NCBI RefSeq assembly: GCF_030913365.1
Contig: NZ_CP133160.1
Span: 682,001-746,000, forward strand
Direction: 5' to 3'
Length of the DNA: 64,000 nt
DNA from: Stenotrophomonas sp. 24(2023)
GTDB lineage: Bacteria > Pseudomonadota > Gammaproteobacteria > Xanthomonadales > Xanthomonadaceae
A model generated the notes under the pieces. That model saw only the letters and a list, made by a program, of their open reading frames with translations. It made no database searches and was not told the DNA's origin. This document shows, piece by piece, positions 10,124 through 19,316 of this stretch. Made by a program: the position numbers and the translations under genes. Position 1 is the first letter of the stretch; every line of letters starts with the position of its first letter.

Positions 10124-12247
10124 TCAAGCCGCCCGGGCAGCCACCGGGCGTGGAGCGGCCTGGGCCACGGTGAACACCGCCACCGAGGTGGTCAACGCCT
10201 GCGCCTGTTCCTCCAGCGCACGGCTGGCGGCCGTGGCCTCCTCCACCAGCGCGGCATTCTGCTGGGTCACCTGGTCCATCTGCACCACCACCTGGTTGAC
10301 CTGCTCGATGCCGGCCGCCTGTTCCTTGGTGGCGGCGGCGATGTCGCTCATCAGCTGGTTGGTGCGTGCACTGGCCTGGGCCAGGCGGGCGATGGCCGCC
10401 TCGGACTGCACGGTGACGCCCAGGCCGGACTGTACCTTGCCGCTGGCCTCCTCGATCAGCGCCTTGATCTCCTTGGCGGCGGTGCCGGCGCGCTGCGCCA
10501 ACGTGCGCACCTCGCTGGCCACCACCGCGAAGCCACGGCCGTTCTCGCCCGCACGTGCGGCTTCCACCGCGGCATTGAGCGCCAGGATGTTGGTCTGGAA
10601 GGCGATGCCATCGATCACCGTGGTGATGTCGGCAATGCGTGCCGAGGACTGATCGATCTCGCGCATCACCGTGGCCATCTGCCCGATCGCCTGCTCGGTC
10701 GCACGCACGGCCTCGCCGGCCGCATGCGCTTCACGGTCCGCCTGGAACGCCAGCTCGGCGTTCTGGCGCACGGTGGAGGTCAGCTCTTCCATCGAGGCCG
10801 CCGCCTCTTCCAGATTGGCCGCCTGCTGTTCGGTACGGCGCGACAGGTCGGCGTTGCCGGCTGCCAGCTCCTGGGCGGCGCTGTCGATGCTGCCGGCCGC
10901 CTGCTGGATGCCCTGCACGATGCCGGTCAGCTGCGCGCTGGTGCGGTTGGCATCGGCCGCCATGCGCGCGAATACGCCCTGGTACCGGCCGGCCATGCGC
11001 GCGGTCAGGTCACCATCGGCGATGGCCTGCAGCACGTCGGATACATCGGCGATGCTGGCCTGCGCCCCGGCCATCATGCCGTTGAGATGGGCCACCATCG
11101 CGCGGAACTGGAACTGGAAGGCCGCCTCGTCGCCGCGCATGCTGAAATCACCTGCGCTGGCCGCCTGCGCCAGTGCTTCAATCTGCGCGTTGACCGCCTG
11201 CAGGCTGCCTTTCACCGAGGCCATGGTGCGGGTCAGCACCGCCTTCTCACCGGGGTAATCCTGCAGGTCGCGGCTGAGATCGCCCACCGCATAACCTTGC
11301 ATCACCTCCGCCAGGTGGAACTGCACCTGCACGTGTGAATCGACCAGCGCGTTGGTGGCGCGCACCATGCGACCGAAATCGCCCGGGAACGCATCGGCCT
11401 GCATCCGGTGGCGGATCGCGCCGGCATCGTGCTGTTCGGCCATCTGCAGCTGTGCGCCGATGGTGGCCTGCACGTTGTCACGCACGCTGGCCATGGCTTC
11501 ACCCAGGCGGCTCAGCTCGTCGCGGCCACCGAGATGGAAGTCCTGCTCCAGCTCGCCCCGGGCCATGCGCCCGGCCAGCTGCACCGCCCGTGCCAGCGGT
11601 GCGGTCAGGCTGCGGGCGATCAGCACCGATGCGGCCACCCCCACCAGCAGTGCGATGGCCCCCAGTACCAGCAGCTGCACCAAGGTGCGCTCACCGAGGG
11701 CGATGGCCGCCGCCGCGGCGCTGCGGCTCTGCGCTTCCTCGAAGGCAACGCCATCGGACAGCGCCTTGTTCCAGGCATTGGCCGCGGCCTGCACCGGCCC
11801 AAGCGTCAGTGCGATGGCACCGGCGTAATCATTGGCCGCCATCAGCTGGCTGGTCTGCTTGTTCAACGGGCGCGCCGTGGCGCGCGCCTCGGCGATGGCC
11901 TGCGCGGCGGCCTTGCCACCGGCATCGGCCGGCAGCGCCTGGTAGGCCTTCCAGCTGCCCTCATAGCGCGCCACCAGCGCCTCGATGCGCGCCTCGTCGT
12001 CCTGCAGGTGGTCGCCCTGGCGGATCAGCATTTCGCGGCGCACGACCATCATCTGGTTGTTGGCATCGAGCATCTGCGACAGCAGGCGCACCTTGGCCAC
12101 GCCAACCTCGACGACCTGCTGCATGGCCTGCTTCTGCGCGATGCTGGCCGTGGCGGCGGTGGCGACGACGCCGGCCACCAGCAGCAACAGCAGGCCAAAG
12201 CCCAGCCCAAGACGCCAGGACACCCTGACATTCCTCAAGTAATTCAT
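10124..12247 (-). CDS. methyl-accepting chemotaxis protein
   Basis: Transmembrane chemoreceptor of 707 residues. One helix lies at about residues 15-37, a helical periplasmic ligand-binding domain at about 38-190, a second helix near 195-215, then HAMP domains (IARSLTAPLARAVQLAGRMARGELEQDF and a repeat near 290-420), and the signalling domain with the CheA/CheW hairpin at about residues 575-600 (FQTNILALNAAVEAARAGENGRGFAVVA split by the tip). There is no C-terminal CheR-binding pentapeptide. The ATG at 12247 is preferred to a TTG at 12259. A consensus sigma-28 promoter ends 30 bases upstream, placing the gene in the flagellar late class. The ligand is unknown. Confidence 0.93.
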   Translation of the reverse strand: MNYLRNVRVSWRLGLGFGLLLLLVAGVVATAATASIAQKQAMQQVVEVGVAKVRLLSQMLDANNQMMVVRREMLIRQGDHLQDDEARIEALVARYEGSWKAYQALPADAGGKAAAQAIAEARATARPLNKQTSQLMAANDYAGAIALTLGPVQAAANAWNKALSDGVAFEEAQSRSAAAAAIALGERTLVQLLVLGAIALLVGVAASVLIARSLTAPLARAVQLAGRMARGELEQDFHLGGRDELSRLGEAMASVRDNVQATIGAQLQMAEQHDAGAIRHRMQADAFPGDFGRMVRATNALVDSHVQVQFHLAEVMQGYAVGDLSRDLQDYPGEKAVLTRTMASVKGSLQAVNAQIEALAQAASAGDFSMRGDEAAFQFQFRAMVAHLNGMMAGAQASIADVSDVLQAIADGDLTARMAGRYQGVFARMAADANRTSAQLTGIVQGIQQAAGSIDSAAQELAAGNADLSRRTEQQAANLEEAAASMEELTSTVRQNAELAFQADREAHAAGEAVRATEQAIGQMATVMREIDQSSARIADITTVIDGIAFQTNILALNAAVEAARAGENGRGFAVVASEVRTLAQRAGTAAKEIKALIEEASGKVQSGLGVTVQSEAAIARLAQASARTNQLMSDIAAATKEQAAGIEQVNQVVVQMDQVTQQNAALVEEATAASRALEEQAQALTTSVAVFTVAQAAPRPVAARAA

Positions 12248-12276
12248 CGGTGGATCCAAACGGGGGGATACGGGAG

Positions 12277-12303
12277 TTATCGGCTCCCTTTTGCAGTGCT
12301 TTA
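12277..12303 (-). promoter_or_regulatory. sigma-28 (FliA) promoter of the chemoreceptor gene
   Basis: Read on the minus strand, TAAA (12303-12300), 15 bases, then GCCGATAA (12284-12277) matches the FliA consensus TAAA-N15-GCCGATAA at every position. Expected transcription start is about 12270, giving a leader of about 23 bases. Confidence 0.85.
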
Positions 12304-12337
12304 CTCCCGGAACACCGCCAGGCCCTTCCCGTTCATA

Positions 12338-12490
12338 ATGAAAATCAAAACTTTCCTTGACTTTCGGACCAGCCAGGTGAGATCAATTTCAGAGGCCCTT
12401 GCCCGAAGCAAGGGAAAGCGCGACCGTATCCGGCAGTGCTCCGCACCGGGCCATCGGGTGGATCCATGCGGCCATGCAACCCCTCCCTGA
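12338..12490 (+). CDS. possible 50-residue ORF ahead of the SIR2 gene
   Basis: An ATG-started frame of 50 residues (begins MKIKTFLDFRTSQVRSISEAL, rich in basic residues, ends CGHATPP) ends 18 bases before the DUF4062-SIR2 gene. Its first half is clearly lower in G+C than the neighbouring genes, like the gene that follows. It has no Shine-Dalgarno sequence and matches no family I recognise, so it may be leader sequence rather than a gene. Confidence 0.2.
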   Translation: MKIKTFLDFRTSQVRSISEALARSKGKRDRIRQCSAPGHRVDPCGHATPP

Positions 12491-12508
12491 AATCATTCCA
12501 ACACCGCA

Positions 12509-13777
12509 ATGACCAGACTTCGAGCCTTCATCAGCAGCACCATGGAAGATCTTGCCAATGAGAGAAGGGCGGTTGTCAGGCGCCTTTCCGATCTGGGCAT
12601 TGAACCTGTCAACGCCGAGAACATCAGCCCATCCGGGCAGAGCAGCTGGGAACGGATCAAGCAGGAAATCGAAACATGCCAGATCGTCATCCTCATCCTG
12701 GGTGAAAGGTATGGCTGGGTACCTCCCGAAGATGCAAATGGAAAGTCGGTCACTCACCTCGAGTACGATTATTCAAGAAGCAAAGGGAAGATCATTCTTC
12801 CTTTTCAGAAGAAGCTGAAGTACGGCGCAGAGCGTGACACTGATCGAGACAGTTTCCGGCGCGAGGTTGCCGACTGGCAGGACGGCATGTTCCGTCAGGA
12901 ATTCGAATTGGCCGACGACCTGTCCGAGCTTGTCCGCAAGGCCATCATCGACCTGTTCAACACCACGTTGTTGAATACCCTTGCAGACCGTGCATCCAGA
13001 ACGCCCGCCCCCATCCCCGCCCGCATCGCCCCGCCCTCCACTGGCCCCAGCGCTGCAGCTTCACGGGGCGAGGGCGTACTCATTGCAGGCGCCGGAATGT
13101 CACTACCTGCGGGAATGCCTGCGGCATCGCTTCTTGTAGACATTCTCAGCGATGAACTGTGGAACCAGGAACTTCCCCGCTCCGACCGCTTCAACTTCAG
13201 CGACGTCGCTGAGTACTACGTCTTCAGGTTCGGAAAGCAGAAACTTGTTGATCGCCTCGTCACTTTGATGAAAGCCCTGGGAAGGCCTCGGCCAACCTCC
13301 GCCCACCTGAAAGCAGTAACGCATTTCAGCGCCATCATCACGACAAACTATGACTCGCTGTTCGAGGAGGCCTGCAAGCTGCAGGGCGTCCCGTACGTCA
13401 CCCTGCTTCCTGGCGCACCAATCCCTGAAACAGGAAACCATCTTGCCATCTACAAGATGATAGGAAGCCTGGAAAGCCCGGAATCACTCCGGTTGACGCA
13501 GCAGGAAACGTTCGATGACGCAAAATCCGAGCTGGTTTCCATGGCCCGCGAACTTGTCACGAACAATCCGGTCACCATCATCGGACATGCCCTTCGCGAT
13601 GGATTCATGCCTGAAATCCTCATGCACAGGACGCAAGCCCACAACGGCATCCTGGTCACCCCCTTCGAGAATCCCCTGGATGACATCCTGCTCAACCGGT
13701 TCAAGCTCACCAAGGTGAACAAGACCGCCGATGACTTCATGGCCAGACTGCAGCGCCCGGCCCAAGCCTTGGCGTAA
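12509..13777 (+). CDS. DUF4062-SIR2 fusion protein, candidate antiphage/NAD-related effector
   Basis: 422-residue cytoplasmic protein. Residues 4-105 are a DUF4062 domain (RAFISSTMEDLANERRAV, ILGERYGW, SVTHLEYDYSR). A Pro/Ala linker spans about 160-186. Residues 187-400 are SIR2-like: GAGMS at 194-198, TTNYD at 278-282, and IIGHALRD at 357-364, where SIR2 effectors carry the G-S-xx-D strand. In the third motif, normally K-L-H-G with the catalytic histidine, this protein reads KMIGS (316-320), so the histidine position 318 is isoleucine. SIR2 domains in bacterial defence proteins deplete NAD; the missing histidine argues for loss or change of that chemistry. Base composition differs strongly from neighbours (28 G+C in 60 at 12721-12780, against 45 in 60 at 11521-11580), indicating transfer. 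No helicase or other partner gene is adjacent. Confidence 0.88.
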   Translation: MTRLRAFISSTMEDLANERRAVVRRLSDLGIEPVNAENISPSGQSSWERIKQEIETCQIVILILGERYGWVPPEDANGKSVTHLEYDYSRSKGKIILPFQKKLKYGAERDTDRDSFRREVADWQDGMFRQEFELADDLSELVRKAIIDLFNTTLLNTLADRASRTPAPIPARIAPPSTGPSAAASRGEGVLIAGAGMSLPAGMPAASLLVDILSDELWNQELPRSDRFNFSDVAEYYVFRFGKQKLVDRLVTLMKALGRPRPTSAHLKAVTHFSAIITTNYDSLFEEACKLQGVPYVTLLPGAPIPETGNHLAIYKMIGSLESPESLRLTQQETFDDAKSELVSMARELVTNNPVTIIGHALRDGFMPEILMHRTQAHNGILVTPFENPLDDILLNRFKLTKVNKTADDFMARLQRPAQALA

Positions 13778-13793
13778 CGCCGGCAGCAGTACG

Positions 13794-13820
13794 AAAAAGC
13801 CCCGCTTGTGCGGGGCTTTT
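13794..13820. terminator. bidirectional terminator between the SIR2 gene and purA
   Basis: Stem GAAAAAGCCCCGC/GCGGGGCTTTTC (core AAAAGCCCCGC, 13795-13805, with 13810-13820) and loop TTGT. T-runs follow on both strands, so it can end both the SIR2 transcript and, on the minus strand, purA (stop at 13866). Confidence 0.88.
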
Positions 13821-13831
13821 CCTGTCAGCGA

Positions 13832-13854
13832 CGCCGGGCATGGCCCGGCGCTAC
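13832..13854. repeat. SMAG-like (GTAG) REP element
   Basis: CGCCGGGC-ATG-GCCCGGCG followed by CTAC (GTAG on the minus strand): an 8-base-pair stem with a 3-base loop and the terminal tetranucleotide that defines Stenotrophomonas SMAG repeats. Lies in the 3' untranslated region of purA. Confidence 0.75.
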
Positions 13855-13865
13855 CGGCGCATCAC

Positions 13866-15365
<1,500 letters not shown>

Positions 15366-15395
15366 TCACCGGCCGGTCAGGCCCATGCCCTGCCC

Positions 15396-15581
15396 CTAGT
15401 GCCGGACCCACCACAGCAGGCTCAGGCCCGCCAGCAGGACCAACCCGCCAAAACTGCGCAGGGCCGGGCTGGGCAGGCCCATCAGGCGCTCGGCCATGTG
15501 CCGCCAGGCCACCGGCGCGACGAACAGGAACAGGCCTTCGAGCACCGCGACCAGGCACACGGCCGCGAACAGATCTTTCAT
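15396..15581 (-). CDS. yjeT: YjeT/DUF2065 small membrane protein
   Basis: 61-residue protein with two hydrophobic helices (LFAAVCLVAVLEGLFLFVAP and SFGGLVLLAGLSLLWWV), matching DUF2065, found between hflC and purA in many Proteobacteria. Its function is unknown; conserved position suggests a link to the HflKC complex. The ATG at 15581 has GGAG 6 bases upstream. It starts 63 bases after hflC on the same strand and is probably cotranscribed. Confidence 0.9.
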   Translation of the reverse strand: MKDLFAAVCLVAVLEGLFLFVAPVAWRHMAERLMGLPSPALRSFGGLVLLAGLSLLWWVRH

Positions 15582-15644
15582 GGGGAACTCCAAAAAACAC
15601 GGGGCCCGGCAGGTCGCCGGGCCCCGGATGCACGCCGCTGGCGG

Positions 15645-16508
15645 TCAGCGGTCGTTCTTCAGGTACTGCAGGAACGGGTCGTTCTTGTCCAGCACGATCA
15701 CGCCGTTGCCGTCGGTCATGGAGCCACGGTAGGCCTCCAGGCTGCGGTAGAAGGCATAGAACGCCGGATCGGCCGAACCGGCCTTGCCGTAGATGCGCGC
15801 TGCATCGGCATCGCCTTCACCACGCAGGCGCTGGGCATCACGCTCGGCCTCGGCGATCAGCACGGTGCTTTCGCGGTCAGCCTGGGCACGGATGGTCAGC
15901 GACTGCTCCTCGCCTTCGGCGCGCAGCTTGGCCGCTTCCTGCTTGCGCTGGGCGCGCATGCGCTCGTACACGTCGTTGATGACCTGGCTGTCGGTGGGCA
16001 GGTCCACCTGCTTGATGCGCAGGTCGATCATCTGCATGCCCAGCCCCGCCACCGCTTCGTTGATGCCCTTGAGCTGCTCGGCGATCAGCTCGCTGCGGTC
16101 GCCGGACACCAGCTGCTGCAGGGTGCGCGAGTTGATCTGGTTGCGCAGCGAATCGGTGATGATCGGCGCCAGGCGGGCATTGGCGATGCGCGGATCGCCG
16201 CCAGTAGCACGGAAGTAGTCACCGACGTTGGAGATGTAGCCGATGGCGAAGAAGTCGACGCTGACATCTTTCTGTTCGGCGGTGAAGTAGCGCGCCGGCG
16301 TGGTGTCGAGCACCTGGAAGCGGCGGTCGAACACCTTCACCGATTCCACCACCGGGACCTTGAAGTGCAGGCCGGGCTGGATGTCCGAACGCACGACCTT
16401 GCCCAGGTTCAGCACCATGGCGGTCTGGTCTTCACGCACCACGTAGACCGAGCCCAGCAGGCCCAGCACTGCCGCCACGATGACGGCGATCCAGATTGGA
16501 TTTCTCAT
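15645..16508 (-). CDS. hflC: FtsH protease modulator HflC
   Basis: SPFH/prohibitin-domain inner-membrane protein of 287 residues that with HflK forms the periplasm-exposed cage around FtsH and restrains its proteolysis. A single N-terminal helix (residues about 5-22, IWIAVIVAAVLGLLGSVYVV) is followed by the SPFH domain (VFDRRFQVLD, ISNVGDYF) and a charged coiled coil (RAQRKQEAAKLRAEGEEQ). It is somewhat shorter than the E. coli protein at the C-terminus. The start codon overlaps the hflK stop by 4 bases (ATGA), a sign of translational coupling. Confidence 0.96.
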   Translation of the reverse strand: MRNPIWIAVIVAAVLGLLGSVYVVREDQTAMVLNLGKVVRSDIQPGLHFKVPVVESVKVFDRRFQVLDTTPARYFTAEQKDVSVDFFAIGYISNVGDYFRATGGDPRIANARLAPIITDSLRNQINSRTLQQLVSGDRSELIAEQLKGINEAVAGLGMQMIDLRIKQVDLPTDSQVINDVYERMRAQRKQEAAKLRAEGEEQSLTIRAQADRESTVLIAEAERDAQRLRGEGDADAARIYGKAGSADPAFYAFYRSLEAYRGSMTDGNGVIVLDKNDPFLQYLKNDR

Positions 16509-17641
16509 CGGCTGCCCTCCTCACGGCCGGCCGGACGACCCGCCGGGCGGCCGGTGGGCCGGCCCGGGTCGCGGGATTGTTCCGCTGCCGAGGTACCCGG
16601 CAGCGACGGGAGCACCACGTCCGGGTTCGGCACGCTGGCCGGCGCGGAGGTGCTGCCTCGGGTATCGCCGGTCATCGGCACGTAGATCAGCTGGCGGCCA
16701 TCGCCACCAATGACCTTGCGGTTCTCCGACAGCACCTGCTGCACGGTTTCCAGCCACAGGCGCTTGCGGGTGACCTCGGGGGCATCCTTGTACTGGCCCT
16801 GCAGCAGGCTGAAGCGTTCGGCATCACCTTCGGCCTTGGCGACCACGGCCTGCTTGTAGCCTTCGGCGGTGGTGCGCGAACGGGCGGCCTGGCCGCGGGC
16901 TTCCGGCACCACCTTGGCGGCGTAGGCCTGGGCCTCGTTGATCAGGCGTTCCTTGACCTGCTGGGCGCCGTTGACCTCGTCGAAGGCCGGCTTCACCTCT
17001 TCCGGCGGGCGGGCGTCGGGCAGGGTCAGGCCGGTCACGGTCAGGCCGGTACGGAACGCACGCAGCAGCGCCTGCAGGCGCTCCTCGGCGGCCACGGCCA
17101 GCGGGCCACGGTTGTTCAGCACGCTGTTGAGGTCGGCGCGGCCGACTTCCTCGCGCACCGCGCTCTGCGCGGACTGTTCCAGCACCTGGTCGCCATCGAC
17201 CGTACCGAACAGGTACTGGCGCGGGTCATCGATGCGGTACTGCACGTTCAGCGAGACGTTGACGATGTTCTCGTCGCGGGTCAGCACCGGCACCTGGATC
17301 GAGAAGGTCTTGATCTCGGTGGCGTTGACCTTGGTGACCGATTCGATCGGCCAGGGCAGCTTGAAGTTCGGGCCCGGCTGCAGGATGCGCGAGAACTGGC
17401 CGAAGCGCAGGACCACGCCCCGCTGCTGTTCGCCGACCAGCTGGAAGCTGGAGAACAGCACCAGCAGCACCACCGCCACTGCGACCCAGCGCAGGATGCC
17501 TCCATCGAACAGGTCCTTCAGGGGGCCGGGCAGTCCGCCCCAGCCGCCGCCGCTGCCGCCACCACGCGGCTTGAACGGCCCGCGTCGATTCTCGTCGGGG
17601 CCTTGTCCGCCCTTGTTGCCGCCGGGTGTATTCCAGGCCAT
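16505..17641 (-). CDS. hflK: FtsH protease modulator HflK
   Basis: Partner of HflC; 378 residues. The N-terminus is Gly/Pro-rich (GGGSGGGWGGLPGPLKDLF), as in E. coli HflK, followed by one membrane helix (about residues 50-68, WVAVAVVLLVLFSSFQLV), the SPFH domain (EQQRGVVLRFGQFSRILQPGPN onward) and a C-terminal coiled coil. The tail is a Pro/Gly/Arg repeat (GRPTGRPAGRPAGRE), low complexity and probably disordered. The ATG at 17641 has GGAG upstream. It is the first gene of the hflK-hflC-yjeT operon and divergent from acuI. Confidence 0.96.
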   Translation of the reverse strand: MAWNTPGGNKGGQGPDENRRGPFKPRGGGSGGGWGGLPGPLKDLFDGGILRWVAVAVVLLVLFSSFQLVGEQQRGVVLRFGQFSRILQPGPNFKLPWPIESVTKVNATEIKTFSIQVPVLTRDENIVNVSLNVQYRIDDPRQYLFGTVDGDQVLEQSAQSAVREEVGRADLNSVLNNRGPLAVAAEERLQALLRAFRTGLTVTGLTLPDARPPEEVKPAFDEVNGAQQVKERLINEAQAYAAKVVPEARGQAARSRTTAEGYKQAVVAKAEGDAERFSLLQGQYKDAPEVTRKRLWLETVQQVLSENRKVIGGDGRQLIYVPMTGDTRGSTSAPASVPNPDVVLPSLPGTSAAEQSRDPGRPTGRPAGRPAGREEGSR

Positions 17642-17790
17642 GCACGCTCCATCAAGATTGGGCCGCGCGCGGGCCCTTCCCGCGTCGCCAGCCATTACCA
17701 GCCATCAAACGTAACCGATGATACAAGATGGGGGGGACCGGCAGGATTGAAAGGGGTAAGGTGGCGTTTTCCCCCAAGTCAGCCGCGCCG

Positions 17791-18786
17791 ATGGCCATTC
17801 CCGCCCAGTTCACCGCCTTCCGCATCGAAAACGACGAGGCCGGCTACCGCAGCGGCCTGGTCCAGCTGGGGCTGGACGCGCTGAACCCCGGTGAAGTGGT
17901 GATCCGCGCCCAGTGGTCCTCGGTGAACTACAAGGACGCGCTGGCCGGCACCGGCAAGGGCCGCATCCTGCGCCGCTTCCCGCTGGTGGGCGGCATCGAC
18001 GTGGCCGGCACCGTGGTGGCCTCCACCGATCCGGCCTTCCGCGAGGGCGATGCGGTGCTGGCCACCGGCTGCGGGCTGGGGGAAAGCCGTGACGGCGGCT
18101 ACAGCCAGTACGTGCGCCTGGCCGCCAGCGCGGTCATTGCGCAGCCGCCCGGGTTGACCCCGCGCGAAGCCATGGTGCTGGGTACGGCCGGCTTCACGGC
18201 GGCACTGGCCCTGCTGCGCCTGCAGGACAACCGCCAGACCCCGGGCCTGGGCCCGCTGGCGGTCACCGGCGCCAGCGGCGGGGTGGGCGCGCTGGCCGTG
18301 GACATCTTCAGCCGCGCCGGCTACACGGTGCACGCGATCAGCGGCAAACCGGCCCAGGCCGATTTCCTGCGCGGCATCGGTGCGGCCGAGGTCCTGCCGC
18401 GCGAGGCCCTGGCCGATACCAGCCCGCTGCAGACGGCCCGTTTCGGGGGCGGCCTGGACAACGCCGGCGGGCCGATGCTGGCCAGCCTGCTGGCACAGAC
18501 GGTGCCTTATGGCAGCGTGGTCAGCGCCGGCCTGGCCGCCAGCCCGGCGCTGGAGATGACCGTGATGCCCTTCATCCTGCGCGGTGTGTCGCTTCTGGGC
18601 GTGTCGTCGGCCAACGCACCGCGCGCCCTGCGCGAGGCCGTCTGGGAACGCCTGGCCGATGCGTGGAAGCCACGCCACCTGGACAGCATCTGTACCCGGG
18701 AGGTCGGGCTGGCAGAGCTGCCGGACGTTTTCGACACGCTGCTGGCCGGTGGTGGGCTGGGACGCACAGTGGTGCGGATCGGCTGA
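17791..18786 (+). CDS. acuI: YhdH/AcuI-type acrylyl-CoA reductase (MDR family)
   Basis: Zinc-free medium-chain oxidoreductase, 331 residues. AcuI/YhdH proteins reduce toxic acrylyl-CoA to propionyl-CoA with NADPH. The N-terminal GroES-like part has SSVNYKDALAGTGKG (residues about 43-57) and GGIDVAGTV; the cofactor fold has TGASGGVGALAVDI near residue 160. The ATG at 17791 begins MAIPAQFTAF, the usual family start. Its product propionyl-CoA would feed the methylcitrate cycle encoded at 29-37 kb, although the genes are not linked closely. Confidence 0.87.
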   Translation: MAIPAQFTAFRIENDEAGYRSGLVQLGLDALNPGEVVIRAQWSSVNYKDALAGTGKGRILRRFPLVGGIDVAGTVVASTDPAFREGDAVLATGCGLGESRDGGYSQYVRLAASAVIAQPPGLTPREAMVLGTAGFTAALALLRLQDNRQTPGLGPLAVTGASGGVGALAVDIFSRAGYTVHAISGKPAQADFLRGIGAAEVLPREALADTSPLQTARFGGGLDNAGGPMLASLLAQTVPYGSVVSAGLAASPALEMTVMPFILRGVSLLGVSSANAPRALREAVWERLADAWKPRHLDSICTREVGLAELPDVFDTLLAGGGLGRTVVRIG

Positions 18787-18874
18787 GCGTCGCAGGCAGG
18801 CGACGGACGGCACGCCCTGCCCTCCCATCGCTACGATGCGCGCACTACACTGCCAGCATCATCCGGGGAACAAC

Positions 18875-19246
18875 ATGGCACGCATTCTGATCGTCGACGA
18901 CTCACCGTCGCAGCTGTTGGGGATACAGCGCATCGTCGAGAAGCTCGGGCACCAGATCCTGACCGCCACCGATGGCGCGGCCGGGGTTGAAACCGCCAAG
19001 GCCGAGCTGCCCGACCTGGTCCTGATGGACGTGGTGATGCCCAACCTCAACGGCTTCCAGGCCACCCGTACCCTGGCCCGCGACGAGGCCACGCGGCACA
19101 TCCCGGTGATCCTGGTGACCACCAAGGACCAGGACACCGACCGCATGTGGGGCATGCGCCAAGGCGCAAAGGCCTACATCACCAAGCCGTTCTCGGAAGA
19201 CGAACTGTCCGAGGTGCTGGAGCGGGTGTTTGCCGGTCAGGGCTGA
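18875..19246 (+). CDS. pilH: PilH-type single-domain response regulator
   Basis: 123-residue CheY-like receiver without output domain. MARILIVDDSPSQ holds the acidic pocket (D8, D9), LVLMDVVMPNLNGFQATR contains the phospho-acceptor aspartate (about D52), VTTKDQDTDRMWGMRQGA and ITKPF supply the conserved Thr and Lys. The sequence is much closer to PilH than PilG of the twitching-motility Chp system. The rest of that chemosensory cluster is not in the window; pilH stands alone after acuI. GGGGA precedes the ATG. Confidence 0.82.
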   Translation: MARILIVDDSPSQLLGIQRIVEKLGHQILTATDGAAGVETAKAELPDLVLMDVVMPNLNGFQATRTLARDEATRHIPVILVTTKDQDTDRMWGMRQGAKAYITKPFSEDELSEVLERVFAGQG

Positions 19247-19286
19247 CCCTGGCAGCGGCCGGCCGGGGCCGGCACGCTGTTGACGC

Positions 19287-19305
19287 CGCCGGGCATGGCC
19301 CGGCG
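19287..19305. repeat. REP hairpin (SMAG-like core, no GTAG)
   Basis: CGCCGGGC-ATG-GCCCGGCG, identical in stem and loop to the element at 13832, between the convergent pilH and cbpA genes; the CTAC end is replaced by CCAAC. Confidence 0.6.
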
Positions 19306-19316
19306 CCAACCTGCCT

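Noticed and set aside
12509..13777. SIR2-HerA, Thoeris or DSR assignment for the DUF4062-SIR2 gene
   Set aside because: No HerA ATPase, TIR gene or large C-terminal sensor domain is adjacent or fused; domain order does not match these named systems.
12248..13865. Prophage or insertion sequence around the SIR2 gene
   Set aside because: No transposase, integrase, tRNA, terminal inverted repeat or target duplication could be seen.
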